A DNA stretch of 64,000 nt from Mangrovimonas spongiae (GCF_003944795.1 NZ_RWBG01000002.1:1-64000), one strand, 5' to 3'; positions 29,143-38,720 are shown, numbered from the stretch's first letter. A program made the numbers and translations. Notes: generated by a model not told the origin, from the letters alone.

Positions 29143-30624
29143 ATGGAAAGCCAAGACATTAAGCCTAGACAACCACAAGACGAACATATTGTAAGTAATA
29201 AAGAATTAAATATTTGGGAAGCATTAATTCCTGTTTTTGCCTTGGTTGTCATGTTATTTTATAACGTGTTTTTTGTGTATGGCGATGATGCCTTAAGTGG
29301 AAGTAATCAATTTATTTTACTTTTAGGAGCTGCTGTAGCTGCCATAGTTGGCTTTTTTAACAAAGTATCTTTCGACCAAATGGTTGAAGAAGTTGCCGAG
29401 AATGTTAAATCAACCTCTGGAGCCATTATTATTTTGTTAATGGTTGGCGCCTTAGCTGGTACATGGTTAATTAGTGGTATTATTCCAACCATGATTTACT
29501 ACGGACTTCAAATTTTAAACCCTACTATTTTTTTAGCTGCTAGTGTTGTTATTTGCGCTATTATTTCTATAGCTACAGGTAGTAGTTGGACAACTTCGGC
29601 TACCGTTGGCATTGCTTTAATTGGTATTGGCGAAACACTTGGGATTTCATTAGGAATGACCGCTGGAGCCGTATTATCTGGCGCGTATTTTGGAGACAAA
29701 ATGTCTCCGTTAAGCGATACGACTAACTTAGCACCAGCCATGGCTGGAACCGATTTATTTACACATATTCGCTATATGGCTTTTACAACCGTACCCACAA
29801 TTACAGTAGCATTAATTGTATTCATTATTATAGGTCTTAATATTGATACTACAGGTACTCCAGATATATCAGATAAACTTGCAGCAATCGACGGCGCTTT
29901 CACTATTTCACCTTGGCTATTTTTAGTTCCTGCAGCTGTTATCTTTTTAATCGTAAAAAAAACGTCACCATTAATTGCCCTATTAATAGGAACACTTTTA
30001 GGTGGTGTTGCCGCCATAATTGCACAACCCGATATTGTAGCTAATATTGCTGGTAGCGATTCGCTAACTTTTAAAGCTGCTTATCGTGGTGTTATGGATG
30101 CCATTACTGTTGATGTTGCTGTAGAAACCTCTAGCGCTGAATTGAATGATTTATTTTCTTCTGGTGGTATGAGTGGTATGTTAGGAACCATCTGGCTTAT
30201 TGTTTGCGCTATGGTATTTGGTGGTATCATGGATGCTATTGGAGCATTAAGCAGAATTAGTAAAGCCTTATTAAGTTTAGCGTCTTCAACTTTTGGATTG
30301 TTTGCCAGTACAGTAGCAAGTTGTTTAGCTTTAAATGTTACGGCTTCCGATCAATATTTAGCATTAGTTGTACCAGGAAAAATGTTTAAAAAAGCTTATG
30401 AAGAAAAAGGACTTGCTCCAGAAAACTTAAGTCGTACACTTGAAGATTCTGGTACTGTCACTTCTGTATTAGTCCCTTGGAATACCTGTGGCGCCTACCA
30501 AAGTGGTGTTTTAGGTGTTTCGGTAGCCGATTATTTCTTCTATGCTATTTTTAATTGGTTAAGCCCGTTTATGACACTCCTTTTTGCGGCCTTTTCTATA
30601 AAAATAAAACAGCTAACAAAATAA
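29143..30624 (+). CDS. NhaC-family Na+/H+ antiporter or Na+-coupled transporter
   Basis: The 493-aa product is an integral membrane protein with about a dozen helices, and its conserved family segments are easily seen: ATGSSWTTSATVGIALIGIG, GAYFGDKMSPLSDTTNLAPA, and LVPWNTCGAYQSGVLG. NhaC relatives include Na+/H+ antiporters and, by published comparative genomics, candidate methionine (MetT) and other amino acid transporters. Its place 118 bp after a methionine-lyase-like gene and near an Lrp regulator suggests an amino acid substrate such as methionine. The sequence alone cannot decide. Confidence 0.88.
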   Translation: MESQDIKPRQPQDEHIVSNKELNIWEALIPVFALVVMLFYNVFFVYGDDALSGSNQFILLLGAAVAAIVGFFNKVSFDQMVEEVAENVKSTSGAIIILLMVGALAGTWLISGIIPTMIYYGLQILNPTIFLAASVVICAIISIATGSSWTTSATVGIALIGIGETLGISLGMTAGAVLSGAYFGDKMSPLSDTTNLAPAMAGTDLFTHIRYMAFTTVPTITVALIVFIIIGLNIDTTGTPDISDKLAAIDGAFTISPWLFLVPAAVIFLIVKKTSPLIALLIGTLLGGVAAIIAQPDIVANIAGSDSLTFKAAYRGVMDAITVDVAVETSSAELNDLFSSGGMSGMLGTIWLIVCAMVFGGIMDAIGALSRISKALLSLASSTFGLFASTVASCLALNVTASDQYLALVVPGKMFKKAYEEKGLAPENLSRTLEDSGTVTSVLVPWNTCGAYQSGVLGVSVADYFFYAIFNWLSPFMTLLFAAFSIKIKQLTK

Positions 30625-30783
30625 ACGTAACAAAACTACCTAAATACTATTAATTCTTCAAAAACACACTGTTTTTAATACTGATTTAATAAAACACCTG
30701 TCGTTTTTTTAACACAATTATCATTTTCTATTTAACAATAGTATTAAATAATTAAAATCAATTTTAAATCTAGATTTTGTGTG

Positions 30784-30791
30784 TAATTTTG
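30784..30791 (+). promoter_or_regulatory. -7 element TAATTTTG for the peroxiredoxin operon
   Basis: Matches TAnnTTTG 48 bp before the peroxiredoxin ATG. No -33 TTG at the standard distance was found, so an activator may be involved. Confidence 0.5.
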
Positions 30792-30839
30792 TACCTGATT
30801 CAAAACAGAAATAGTAACAATTAAATAAAAACATAAACT

Positions 30840-31484
30840 ATGGCATTCGTAGGAAAAAAATTCCCAAATCTAAATGTAGACGCAATGAACGATATGGGCG
30901 ATACATTTAAGCTTAACGTATTAGAAGAAGCAGTAAACAACAAGAAAAAAGTAGTTCTTTTTTGGTATCCAAAAGACTTTACTTTTGTTTGCCCAACAGA
31001 ATTACATGCATTTCAAGCTGCTATGGCAGAGTTTGAAAAAAGAAACACAATTGTAATTGGTGCTTCTTGTGATACTCCTGAAGTACACTTTGCTTGGTTA
31101 AACACACCAAAGGATAATGGTGGTATTGAAGGTGTAACATATCCAATTCTTGCCGATTCGAACAGAAACCTTGCTTCTACTCTAGGTATTTTAGATATCA
31201 CTAACGAGACTTACAACGAAGAAACAGGCGTTGTAACAGTAGATGGAGACAATGTAACTTACAGAGCCACTTATATTATCGATGAAGAAGGTATCGTGCA
31301 ACACGAAAGTGTTAACAATATGCCATTAGGTAGAAACGTAAACGAGTACTTACGTATTATTGATGCTTTAACTCACGTACAAGAAAAAGGTGAAGTTTGC
31401 CCAGCAAACTGGGAAGAAGGAAAAGATGCTATGAACGCCAATAGAGATGGTGTTGCAGATTACCTTAAAGCACACTTAAACTAA
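30840..31484 (+). CDS. Typical 2-Cys peroxiredoxin (AhpC/Prx1 type)
   Basis: Reduces hydrogen peroxide and organic peroxides. The 214-aa product has the peroxidatic Cys51 in KDFTFVCPTELHAF and the resolving Cys187 in GEVCPANW near the C-terminus, plus the usual SCDTPEVHFAWLNTP segment. The following gene encodes a thioredoxin-like protein, 5 bp downstream, which may be the electron donor in place of AhpF. The gene has its own -7 element, and the three-gene unit ends in a terminator at 32094. Confidence 0.96.
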   Translation: MAFVGKKFPNLNVDAMNDMGDTFKLNVLEEAVNNKKKVVLFWYPKDFTFVCPTELHAFQAAMAEFEKRNTIVIGASCDTPEVHFAWLNTPKDNGGIEGVTYPILADSNRNLASTLGILDITNETYNEETGVVTVDGDNVTYRATYIIDEEGIVQHESVNNMPLGRNVNEYLRIIDALTHVQEKGEVCPANWEEGKDAMNANRDGVADYLKAHLN

Positions 31485-31489
31485 TATAT

Positions 31490-31798
31490 ATGGTTAAGGA
31501 ATTAGATCAAGATAATTTAGCTGATTTAGTATCTAATAACGACACTGTAGTTGTGCAATTTTCTGCCGGATGGTGTGGGAATTGCCGAATCATGAAACCA
31601 AAATTTAAAAAACTGGCTTCAGAAAACGAGACTATGGCGTTTGTTATTGCTGATGCAGAAAAATTCCCAGAATCTAGAAAATTAGCAACAGTAGATAATT
31701 TACCTACGTTTGCTACATTTCAAAATGGAGAATTTAAAAGTCAAGTTCAAACCAATAAGTTTGATGTGTTAAAAGAATTGGTTAACGACGTTAAATAA
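31490..31798 (+). CDS. Thioredoxin-family protein
   Basis: The 102-aa product is a cytoplasmic thioredoxin fold with the motif WCGNC (Cys29, Cys32) in FSAGWCGNCRIMKPKF, where GN replaces the usual GP. The cis-proline segment is DNLPTFATFQNG. It has no signal peptide. Position 5 bp after a 2-Cys peroxiredoxin gene and 6 bp before a small DUF6952-like gene makes it the likely reductant of the peroxiredoxin. Confidence 0.92.
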   Translation: MVKELDQDNLADLVSNNDTVVVQFSAGWCGNCRIMKPKFKKLASENETMAFVIADAEKFPESRKLATVDNLPTFATFQNGEFKSQVQTNKFDVLKELVNDVK

Positions 31799-31804
31799 TT
31801 AATA

Positions 31805-32062
31805 ATGAAGTTACCTGTAATAAAACATTTAACACAATTTATAGAAGACAATGACGAAGATTTCGTGATTGAAACTATTGAAACCCTTGAAGCGTTAACA
31901 GAAGTTCCTTCGTTAAAAGATGAAGAACTAGATATTATTGGAGAGCTTATCTCCAACATGTATGGTGCCGTTGAAGTTAATAAAATGATTAAAGACGGAA
32001 CACCCAAAAAAGAAGCCTTAAACGGCTTTATGAAACGCGTTATGGGATCAATAGATACCTAA
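31805..32062 (+). CDS. Small DUF6952-like protein of the peroxiredoxin operon
   Basis: The 85-aa acidic, helical product (MKLPVIKHLTQFIEDNDEDF, ending MKRVMGSIDT) has no Cys and no signal peptide. I recall similar proteins named DUF6952 in Flavobacteriia, always after Prx and Trx genes, but I cannot verify this. It starts 6 bp after the thioredoxin gene and ends shortly before a terminator. Its role is unknown; adaptor or chaperone for the peroxiredoxin is a guess. Confidence 0.8.
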   Translation: MKLPVIKHLTQFIEDNDEDFVIETIETLEALTEVPSLKDEELDIIGELISNMYGAVEVNKMIKDGTPKKEALNGFMKRVMGSIDT

Positions 32063-32093
32063 GCAACTCCTTAAGTTGATTAATAGCACCCCT

Positions 32094-32130
32094 AAAAGCC
32101 TTTTGTTAATTTTAGCAAAAGGCTTTTTTT
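32094..32130 (+). terminator. Terminator of the prx-trx-DUF6952 operon
   Basis: AAAAGCCTTTTG (32094-32105) pairs with CAAAAGGCTTTT (32116-32127), with a 10-nt loop and seven or more T, 31 bp after the last stop codon. Confidence 0.9.
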
Positions 32131-32165
32131 ATGCTAAATTTACACTTACATAAAACACAACGCTC

Positions 32166-32534
32166 TTGAATAAAAAAGAATCCTTCTTAAAAAACAGACT
32201 AAAAAGTATTGGTTATGCTAGTAAAGGCGCTATAATACTTTTAAAAACAGAATCTAGTATACAAATACAATTTGTTATTGCTATTATTGTAACTATCTTA
32301 GGTTTTTATTTTAATATTTCTAATTCAGAATGGATGATGCAAATTTTTGCTATTGGTTTAATTATAACTGCTGAAGGGCTTAATACTGCTATAGAAAAAA
32401 TAGCCGACTTTATTCACCCAGAGCATCATAAAAAAATTGGTTTTATAAAAGATGTAGCTGCTGGGGCAGTATTTATAGCTGCTATAACCGCAATAATTAT
32501 TGGGCTCATTATTTACTTTCCTAAGATATTCTAA
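32166..32534 (+). CDS. dgkA: Diacylglycerol kinase family protein (DgkA type)
   Basis: Phosphorylates diacylglycerol or undecaprenol in the inner membrane. The 122-aa product has three membrane helices and the family motif EGLNTAIEKIADFI, then HKKIGFIKDVAAGAVFIAA. Length matches the 110-130 aa enzymes. The start is TTG at 32166 (MNKKESFLKNR); no in-frame ATG exists near it. A single-gene promoter probably precedes it; ftsK begins 63 bp downstream. Confidence 0.93.
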   Translation: MNKKESFLKNRLKSIGYASKGAIILLKTESSIQIQFVIAIIVTILGFYFNISNSEWMMQIFAIGLIITAEGLNTAIEKIADFIHPEHHKKIGFIKDVAAGAVFIAAITAIIIGLIIYFPKIF

Positions 32535-32597
32535 ATACAATTATATAATAGGATAAACGTTTGTAATTTGTATTTTTGCTAACCAAATACCGCATGA

Positions 32598-34991
32598 ATG
32601 GCGAAATCTAAAAAGAAAACTAAAACTTCAAAAAAACGACAATTAAAACGTCCAAGTTTAACACTATCCAATCAACAAAAACTCGTATTGGGTAGTTTTT
32701 TGGTTATTTTTGGAGTACTTCTTTTTATCTCGTTTATCTCCTATTTTTTTACAGGACGTGCAGACGAAAGTGTATTAACCCAGTTTTCATCTCGTCATAT
32801 AGAAGCTAAAAACTGGTTAAGTAAAACTGGAGCTTGGCTAAGCGATTTCTTTATAAAGAAAGGGTTTGGTGTCGCCTCGTTTATTTTTGCAGGTCTTATC
32901 ATGCTATCTGGCTTTTTTGTATTTTCTAATGCCAATAAAAATAAACTGAGAAAACATTGGATATGGGGAACCTTAATTGTTATATGGTTATCTGTAGCTT
33001 TAGGATTTTTCACTAGTAAAATTGACGTATTAGGGGGCACCATAGGTTTCGAAATCAATTCGTTTTTACAAGACTATCTTGGTAAAATTGGCACTATATT
33101 ACTCCTTCTATTTGGACTAATCACATACTTAGCTATTCGATTTAAAATGACGGCAGAGAACTTTAAAACGTTATTCAAATCTGCACAAAAAGATCTAAAA
33201 AGTGATTTTGAAAATAGTACAAATGATACCGATACAAAACCTATTATTGATAACGATCTTACAGCAGAAGCCGAAGACATAAAGTCAACTTTCGATCTTG
33301 ACTCAAAACAAGACACTTCAAATTCTAACAAAGAAAAAACAGAAGAAACCACAAAGAGTGATTTAGAAATTTCTACGCCTGTTGAAGAAGAAAAAGAAGA
33401 AGATATAGCTATTGAAGTAGAACAGGCACCTGAAGAAGAAGCTGAAAGCGATAATCTATCTAATAAACTAGTGGAAGATTTTGGTGAATTCGACCCTAAA
33501 TTAGAACTAAGTAAGTTTCAATTTCCACCACTAGATTTACTTAAAAAGTACGATAGCGAGGGCATTACCATAAATCAAGAAGAACTAGAAGAAAACAAAA
33601 ACAGAATTGTCGAAACCTTAAACAATTATAAAATTGGTATTTCTAGTATTAAAGCCACTATTGGTCCAACAGTAACGCTTTACGAAATTGTGCCCGAAGC
33701 AGGTATTCGAATTTCTAAAATTAAAAATCTAGAAGACGATATTGCACTGTCGCTTTCGGCATTGGGTATTCGTATTATTGCACCTATTCCAGGACGTGGT
33801 ACCATAGGTATAGAAGTTCCTAATAAAAACGCTACCATTGTTTCCATGCGTTCTGTAATAGCCTCTCAAAAGTTTCAAAAAGCAGACATGCACTTACCTA
33901 TCGCTTTAGGTAAAACTATTAGTAACGAAACCTTTGTTGTAGACTTAGCTAAAATGCCACATATGCTTATGGCTGGTGCTACTGGACAAGGTAAATCGGT
34001 TGGTTTAAATGCCGTATTAACATCCTTATTGTATAAAAAACATCCTGCAGAAGTTAAGTTTGTACTTGTAGACCCTAAAAAAGTAGAATTAACATTATAC
34101 AATAAAATTGAACGCCATTATTTAGCAAAGTTACCTGATAGTGAAGAAGCTATAATTACCGATAACACCAAGGTTATAAACACCTTAAATTCGCTTTGTA
34201 TTGAAATGGACGATCGTTACGAACTGCTAAAAAATGCTATGTGTCGTAACATTGCCGAATACAATGCTAAATTTAAAGCCAGAAAATTAAATCCCAATGA
34301 TGGACACCGCTTTTTACCTTACATTGTTTTAGTTGTTGATGAATTTGCCGATTTAATTATGACCGCTGGTAAAGAAGTAGAAACACCTATTGCTCGGTTA
34401 GCTCAGTTAGCACGTGCTATTGGTATTCATTTAATTATTGCCACGCAACGTCCATCGGTTAACGTAATTACAGGTATTATAAAAGCCAATTTCCCAGCGC
34501 GTATTGCTTTTAGGGTAACCTCTAAAATAGATTCCCGTACCATTTTAGATGGTGCCGGAGCCGATCAATTAATTGGTCGTGGTGATATGCTATACACACA
34601 AGGAAACGACATGATACGACTTCAATGTGCTTTTGTAGATACACCAGAAGTTGAAAAAATAACCGATTTTATTGGGTCGCAAAAAGCCTATCCAGATGCT
34701 TATCTTTTACCAGAGTACGTTGGTGAAGAAAGTGGCACAAGTCTTGATGTAGATATAGACGACAGAGATAAACTATTTAGAGATGCTGCCGAAATAATTG
34801 TTAACGCTCAACAAGGATCGGCTTCCCTACTCCAACGTAAACTAAAATTAGGATACAACAGAGCAGGTAGAATTATAGATCAATTAGAAGCCGCTGGCAT
34901 TGTTGGTGGTTTTGAAGGCAGTAAAGCACGACAAGTTTTAGTACCGGATCTTGCAGCTCTTAATCAGTTATTAGAAGAAGAAAAACAATAA
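32598..34991 (+). CDS. ftsK: DNA translocase FtsK/SpoIIIE
   Basis: Pumps chromosomal DNA through the closing septum. The 797-aa product has a Lys-rich N-terminus, four or so membrane helices (about 30-175), an acidic low-complexity linker (about 200-290), the RecA-like motor with Walker A GATGQGKSVG (about 458-467) and Walker B-like LVVDEFADL, and the C-terminal winged-helix gamma domain (ASLLQRKLKLGYNRAGRIIDQLEAAGIVG). A -7-like TATTTTTG sits at 32571. lolA and lptF follow closely, making a division/envelope unit. Confidence 0.98.
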   Translation: MAKSKKKTKTSKKRQLKRPSLTLSNQQKLVLGSFLVIFGVLLFISFISYFFTGRADESVLTQFSSRHIEAKNWLSKTGAWLSDFFIKKGFGVASFIFAGLIMLSGFFVFSNANKNKLRKHWIWGTLIVIWLSVALGFFTSKIDVLGGTIGFEINSFLQDYLGKIGTILLLLFGLITYLAIRFKMTAENFKTLFKSAQKDLKSDFENSTNDTDTKPIIDNDLTAEAEDIKSTFDLDSKQDTSNSNKEKTEETTKSDLEISTPVEEEKEEDIAIEVEQAPEEEAESDNLSNKLVEDFGEFDPKLELSKFQFPPLDLLKKYDSEGITINQEELEENKNRIVETLNNYKIGISSIKATIGPTVTLYEIVPEAGIRISKIKNLEDDIALSLSALGIRIIAPIPGRGTIGIEVPNKNATIVSMRSVIASQKFQKADMHLPIALGKTISNETFVVDLAKMPHMLMAGATGQGKSVGLNAVLTSLLYKKHPAEVKFVLVDPKKVELTLYNKIERHYLAKLPDSEEAIITDNTKVINTLNSLCIEMDDRYELLKNAMCRNIAEYNAKFKARKLNPNDGHRFLPYIVLVVDEFADLIMTAGKEVETPIARLAQLARAIGIHLIIATQRPSVNVITGIIKANFPARIAFRVTSKIDSRTILDGAGADQLIGRGDMLYTQGNDMIRLQCAFVDTPEVEKITDFIGSQKAYPDAYLLPEYVGEESGTSLDVDIDDRDKLFRDAAEIIVNAQQGSASLLQRKLKLGYNRAGRIIDQLEAAGIVGGFEGSKARQVLVPDLAALNQLLEEEKQ

Positions 34992-35011
34992 TTTTTTTGA
35001 ACCATAGTATA

Positions 35012-35650
35012 ATGAAGAATATATTTTTAATTGTAACACTAATAATTTCAACACTTAGTTTTTCACAAGATAAAAAAGCACAAACACTCCTAAATGAAGT
35101 CTCTAGTAAAGCAAAAGCCTATAACAATATATCTATAGACTTTAAATATACGTTAGAAAACCTTTCGGAAAACATTAAACAAGAAACCAGAGGCGATGTT
35201 GTTTTAGAAGGCGATAAATACCGCTTAAATATTTTAGGATCGACAAGAGTTTACGACGGAAAAACACTTTACAGTATTAGCCCAGACGATGAAGAAGTGA
35301 CTATTTCAACAGAAAATGCCGATGATGAAAATAGTATTACGCCAAGTAAAATGCTAACATTTTACGAAGATGGCTACACCTATAAAATGGATATTACACA
35401 AAATGTTAAAGGACGTAAAATTCAGTATGTTAAATTAACACCTATCGATTCTAATGCCGAGATAAAATATGTATTACTAGGTATCGATGCACAAACAAAA
35501 CACATTTATAACCTTATCGAGGTTGGAAACAACGGAACAAAAACCACATTAACTGTTAATTCTTTTAAAACAAATCAACCTATTTCAAAGTCCTTATTTA
35601 CCTTTGATGAAAATAAGTACAAAGATTACTACATTAATAAACTAGATTAG
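35012..35650 (+). CDS. lolA: Outer-membrane lipoprotein carrier LolA-like protein
   Basis: Periplasmic chaperone-like protein that ferries lipoproteins to the outer membrane. The 212-aa product (from ATG 35012; a TTG at 34997 is also possible) has a signal peptide (1-16, ending LSFS-Q) and LolA-like strands: ISIDFKYTLENLSENIKQETRGDVVLEGDKYRL, YDGKTLYSISPDDEEVTI, and a C-terminal LFTFDENKYKDYYINKLD. It begins 20 bp after ftsK and is 7 bp before lptF, giving a conserved envelope order. Confidence 0.9.
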   Translation: MKNIFLIVTLIISTLSFSQDKKAQTLLNEVSSKAKAYNNISIDFKYTLENLSENIKQETRGDVVLEGDKYRLNILGSTRVYDGKTLYSISPDDEEVTISTENADDENSITPSKMLTFYEDGYTYKMDITQNVKGRKIQYVKLTPIDSNAEIKYVLLGIDAQTKHIYNLIEVGNNGTKTTLTVNSFKTNQPISKSLFTFDENKYKDYYINKLD

Positions 35651-35657
35651 GTTTTAA

Positions 35658-37526
35658 TTGAAAATACTAGACCGTTACATACTCACCTCCTATCTTAAAA
35701 CGTTCATCAGTGTACTTGTCATACTACTGATGATCTTTGTTTTACAAGCCGTTTGGTTATACATCAAGGAACTTGCTGGAAAAGACCTAGATGTTATGGT
35801 AATTGCTAAATTTTTAATTTACGTAATACCAGAGCTTATGCCATTGGTTTTACCGCTTACCATTTTGCTTACCTCCATTATGGTATTTGGTAATTTTGCA
35901 GAAAACTATGAGTTTGCGGCTATGAAGTCTACTGGAATTTCTTTGCAACGCGCCATGAGAAGTTTGGGTGTTTTTATTGTACTCTTAGCTATCACAACGT
36001 TCTTTTTTAGTAATAATGTTATTCCTTGGGCAAAATATAATTCTTACAACCTTAGAAAAAATATTGCAAAACTTAAACCAGCTATGGTTATTGCCGAAGG
36101 TCAGTTTAACGAGGTTGGCGACCAATACAATATTAAGGTAGCCAAAAAATCTGGTGATCGCGGGCAATTTTTAGAAGAAGTCATTATTCATAAAAAAACG
36201 GGTAATAAAACAGGAAACTATACTACTATAATTGCAAAAAACGGAGAACTTAGCGGAAATGAAGAATCCGATGTATTAAAGCTTATTTTATTTGATGGGT
36301 ATTTTTACGACGACACACCACCTAAAGATTATAAAGACCGTCAAAAACGTCCTATGACAAAAAGTTACTTTGAAAAGTATACTATAAATGTCGACTTATC
36401 AAACTTAAATAACGTTGATTTAGATCAAAAAAACGTATCCGATAAGTATGATATGCAAAGCATAAAGGACTTAAACTACTCGATAGATTCCTTAAAAGTA
36501 GCTCAAACAAACGATTTTAAAAATCATGCTAAAAACCTCTACACCCGAACTAATTTCCCTATTATAAACGCCGGTGTTAACGTAAAAAAGAGAGACACTC
36601 TTTATAAAGATAACTTACTATCGCTTTTTAACACAAGACAAAAAGCACAATTGGTAAACCTGTCGTTAAACACCTTTAAAAGCACAAAACAAATTGTGCA
36701 ATCCAAAGAAAAAAACTTAAAAAACAATCAAATTTGGTTAAACAAACATATTATTGCCTTACATGAAAAACTTGCTTTAGGCTTTGCTTGTATTATCTTA
36801 TTTTTTGTTGGCGCACCTTTAGGCGCTTTAATTAGAAAAGGTGGCTTAGGATTACCTATGGTTATTGCCATATTATTATTTTTAACCTACCATTTTATAG
36901 GTATTTTTGCTAAAGAAAGCTCTGAAACTGGTAGCATTAACCCGGCATTATCTCCTTGGATATCTACATTAATTATGTTGCCGTTAAGTGTTTATCTTAC
37001 AAAACGTGCTACAGAAGACAGAGGTTTATTTGAATTTGACCACTTAATCGAACCCATTAAAAAATTACTTAAAATTAAACATAAAGATGATGAAGAGCGT
37101 AAAGAAATACCCGATGCTGTAGCAGATATTATTGAAGATAAAAAGCCTAAAACACCTCAATTAAGTGTAGAAAACAAACATACCGTTTTAAAGCTTCAAG
37201 AAGATTTTAACACCTATGCTAAATTTAGTTTAATATTCTGGATTTGTGGTGCTGTGTTTGTTCCTCTATTCTTTATCCTTAAAAACAATAAGCTACCAGA
37301 AATTGCTTTAATATGCATTCAATTAGGTATTATCTCTCTCTTTATCTATTTAATATACTACGTAATATCTTATATTAAACTCTTAAAACTCGATAGATTA
37401 GTTCCTAGTGAGTCTGGCCTTTCTAAAAATCTTATTCTTATTATTTTAGGAATAATACTCTACCCTCTCACCTACCTTCTAAGAAAAAACAAATTAAGCA
37501 ATGACATTTCTGATAGTTTAAAATAA
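35658..37526 (+). CDS. LptF/LptG family permease with long C-terminal extension
   Basis: Part of the LPS-export ABC system. The 622-aa product starts at TTG 35658 (MKILDRYILTSYLKTF). It has three N-terminal membrane helices (about 12-120) containing the YjgP/YjgQ pattern, a periplasmic region, and further helices (about 360-460) with LGFACIILFFVGAPLGALIRKGGLG. After about residue 470 there is a charged cytoplasmic linker and a second set of roughly three or four hydrophobic helices (about 528-605). Typical LptF/G proteins are about 360-400 aa, so the extension is unusual. It lies 7 bp after lolA. Confidence 0.9.
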   Translation: MKILDRYILTSYLKTFISVLVILLMIFVLQAVWLYIKELAGKDLDVMVIAKFLIYVIPELMPLVLPLTILLTSIMVFGNFAENYEFAAMKSTGISLQRAMRSLGVFIVLLAITTFFFSNNVIPWAKYNSYNLRKNIAKLKPAMVIAEGQFNEVGDQYNIKVAKKSGDRGQFLEEVIIHKKTGNKTGNYTTIIAKNGELSGNEESDVLKLILFDGYFYDDTPPKDYKDRQKRPMTKSYFEKYTINVDLSNLNNVDLDQKNVSDKYDMQSIKDLNYSIDSLKVAQTNDFKNHAKNLYTRTNFPIINAGVNVKKRDTLYKDNLLSLFNTRQKAQLVNLSLNTFKSTKQIVQSKEKNLKNNQIWLNKHIIALHEKLALGFACIILFFVGAPLGALIRKGGLGLPMVIAILLFLTYHFIGIFAKESSETGSINPALSPWISTLIMLPLSVYLTKRATEDRGLFEFDHLIEPIKKLLKIKHKDDEERKEIPDAVADIIEDKKPKTPQLSVENKHTVLKLQEDFNTYAKFSLIFWICGAVFVPLFFILKNNKLPEIALICIQLGIISLFIYLIYYVISYIKLLKLDRLVPSESGLSKNLILIILGIILYPLTYLLRKNKLSNDISDSLK

Positions 37527-37529
37527 CAC

Positions 37530-37537
37530 TATCTTTG
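37530..37537 (+). promoter_or_regulatory. -7 element TATCTTTG for ribB
   Basis: Exact TAnnTTTG match 28 bp upstream of the ribB ATG and immediately after the lptF stop. No good -33 TTG is visible. Confidence 0.55.
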
Positions 37538-37565
37538 CATCATAAAAAAACAAGTTACTCCTCTC

Positions 37566-38720
37566 ATGGCAACAGAAACTGCTAAAAATAAAACGACTAT
37601 TACATTAAATACAATAGAAGAAGCCATTAACGATATTAGGCAAGGAAAAGTCATTATTGTAGTTGATGATGAAGATCGTGAAAACGAAGGTGATTTCTTG
37701 GCAGCTGCCGAAAAAGTAACCCCAGAGATGATAAACTTTATGGCCACTCACGGTCGTGGGTTAATTTGTGCGCCATTAACCGAAAATCGTTGTAAGGAAT
37801 TAGACCTTCATATGATGGTAAATAACAATACCGATCCTATGGAAACGGCCTTTACAGTTTCGGTAGATTTACGTGGTAAAGGAGTAACAACAGGGATTTC
37901 GGCAAGCGATAGAGCTAAAACAGTAGAAGCTTTAATACATCCTGACACTAAACCATTTGAATTGGCTAGACCAGGACATATTTTTCCTCTTATAGCAAAA
38001 CAAGGCGGTGTTTTACGTAGAACAGGTCATACCGAAGCAGCCATAGATTTTGCTAGACTAGCAGGCTTAAAACCTGCTGGCGTAATTGTGGAAATAATGA
38101 ATGAAGATGGCTCAATGGCACGTTTACCACAACTTATGGAAGTGGCAAAACGTTTTGACCTTAAAATTGTGTCTATCGAAGATTTAGTTGCTTACCGTAT
38201 GCAACATGACTCCCTAATTGAAAAGAAAGAAGACTTTGATATTGTAACGCGTTTTGGCACTTATAGACTAAGAGCCTATCAACAAACCACCAACAATCAA
38301 GTACATATAGCGTTAACAAAAGGGAATTGGGCAGAAAATGAACCTGTGCTAACCAGAGTTAACTCTACATTAATTAATAACGACATTTTAGGAACCCTAA
38401 CCAATAACGCCGATAAAAAGTTAGACGACATGTTTAAAGTCGTTAATTCGGCAGGAAAAGGGGCTATCATTTTTATAAATCAGCAAAACCAATCAACCAA
38501 TCTACTTAACAGGCTTCACACTTTAAAAGCTACCCAGAATGCTAAAGATGTTGTTAAGGCTCCTAGCATTAAAATGGATAATAAAGATTTTGGTATTGGC
38601 GCTCAAATATTACACGACCTAAACATACACAAACTACGTTTAATCTCTAATAGCGAACAAACTAAACGTGTTGGTATGATTGGTTATGGGTTGGAAATTA
38701 TAGATTATGTTAATTATTAA
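37566..38720 (+). CDS. ribB: 3,4-dihydroxy-2-butanone-4-phosphate synthase with degenerate GTP cyclohydrolase II domain
   Basis: Makes the four-carbon precursor of riboflavin from ribulose 5-phosphate. The 384-aa product has an intact N-terminal RibB domain (about 12-215): [23 protein letters not shown], and [18 protein letters not shown]. The C-terminal half (about 220-384) is laid out like GTP cyclohydrolase II but the expected zinc ligands are missing: the segment [14 protein letters not shown] replaces the normal RVHSECLTGD motif and no Cys follow. GTP cyclohydrolase activity is therefore doubtful, and a separate RibA is expected elsewhere. Its stop overlaps the convergent lipoprotein gene by 4 bp. 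Confidence 0.93.
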   Translation: MATETAKNKTTITLNTIEEAINDIRQGKVIIVVDDEDRENEGDFLAAAEKVTPEMINFMATHGRGLICAPLTENRCKELDLHMMVNNNTDPMETAFTVSVDLRGKGVTTGISASDRAKTVEALIHPDTKPFELARPGHIFPLIAKQGGVLRRTGHTEAAIDFARLAGLKPAGVIVEIMNEDGSMARLPQLMEVAKRFDLKIVSIEDLVAYRMQHDSLIEKKEDFDIVTRFGTYRLRAYQQTTNNQVHIALTKGNWAENEPVLTRVNSTLINNDILGTLTNNADKKLDDMFKVVNSAGKGAIIFINQQNQSTNLLNRLHTLKATQNAKDVVKAPSIKMDNKDFGIGAQILHDLNIHKLRLISNSEQTKRVGMIGYGLEIIDYVNY

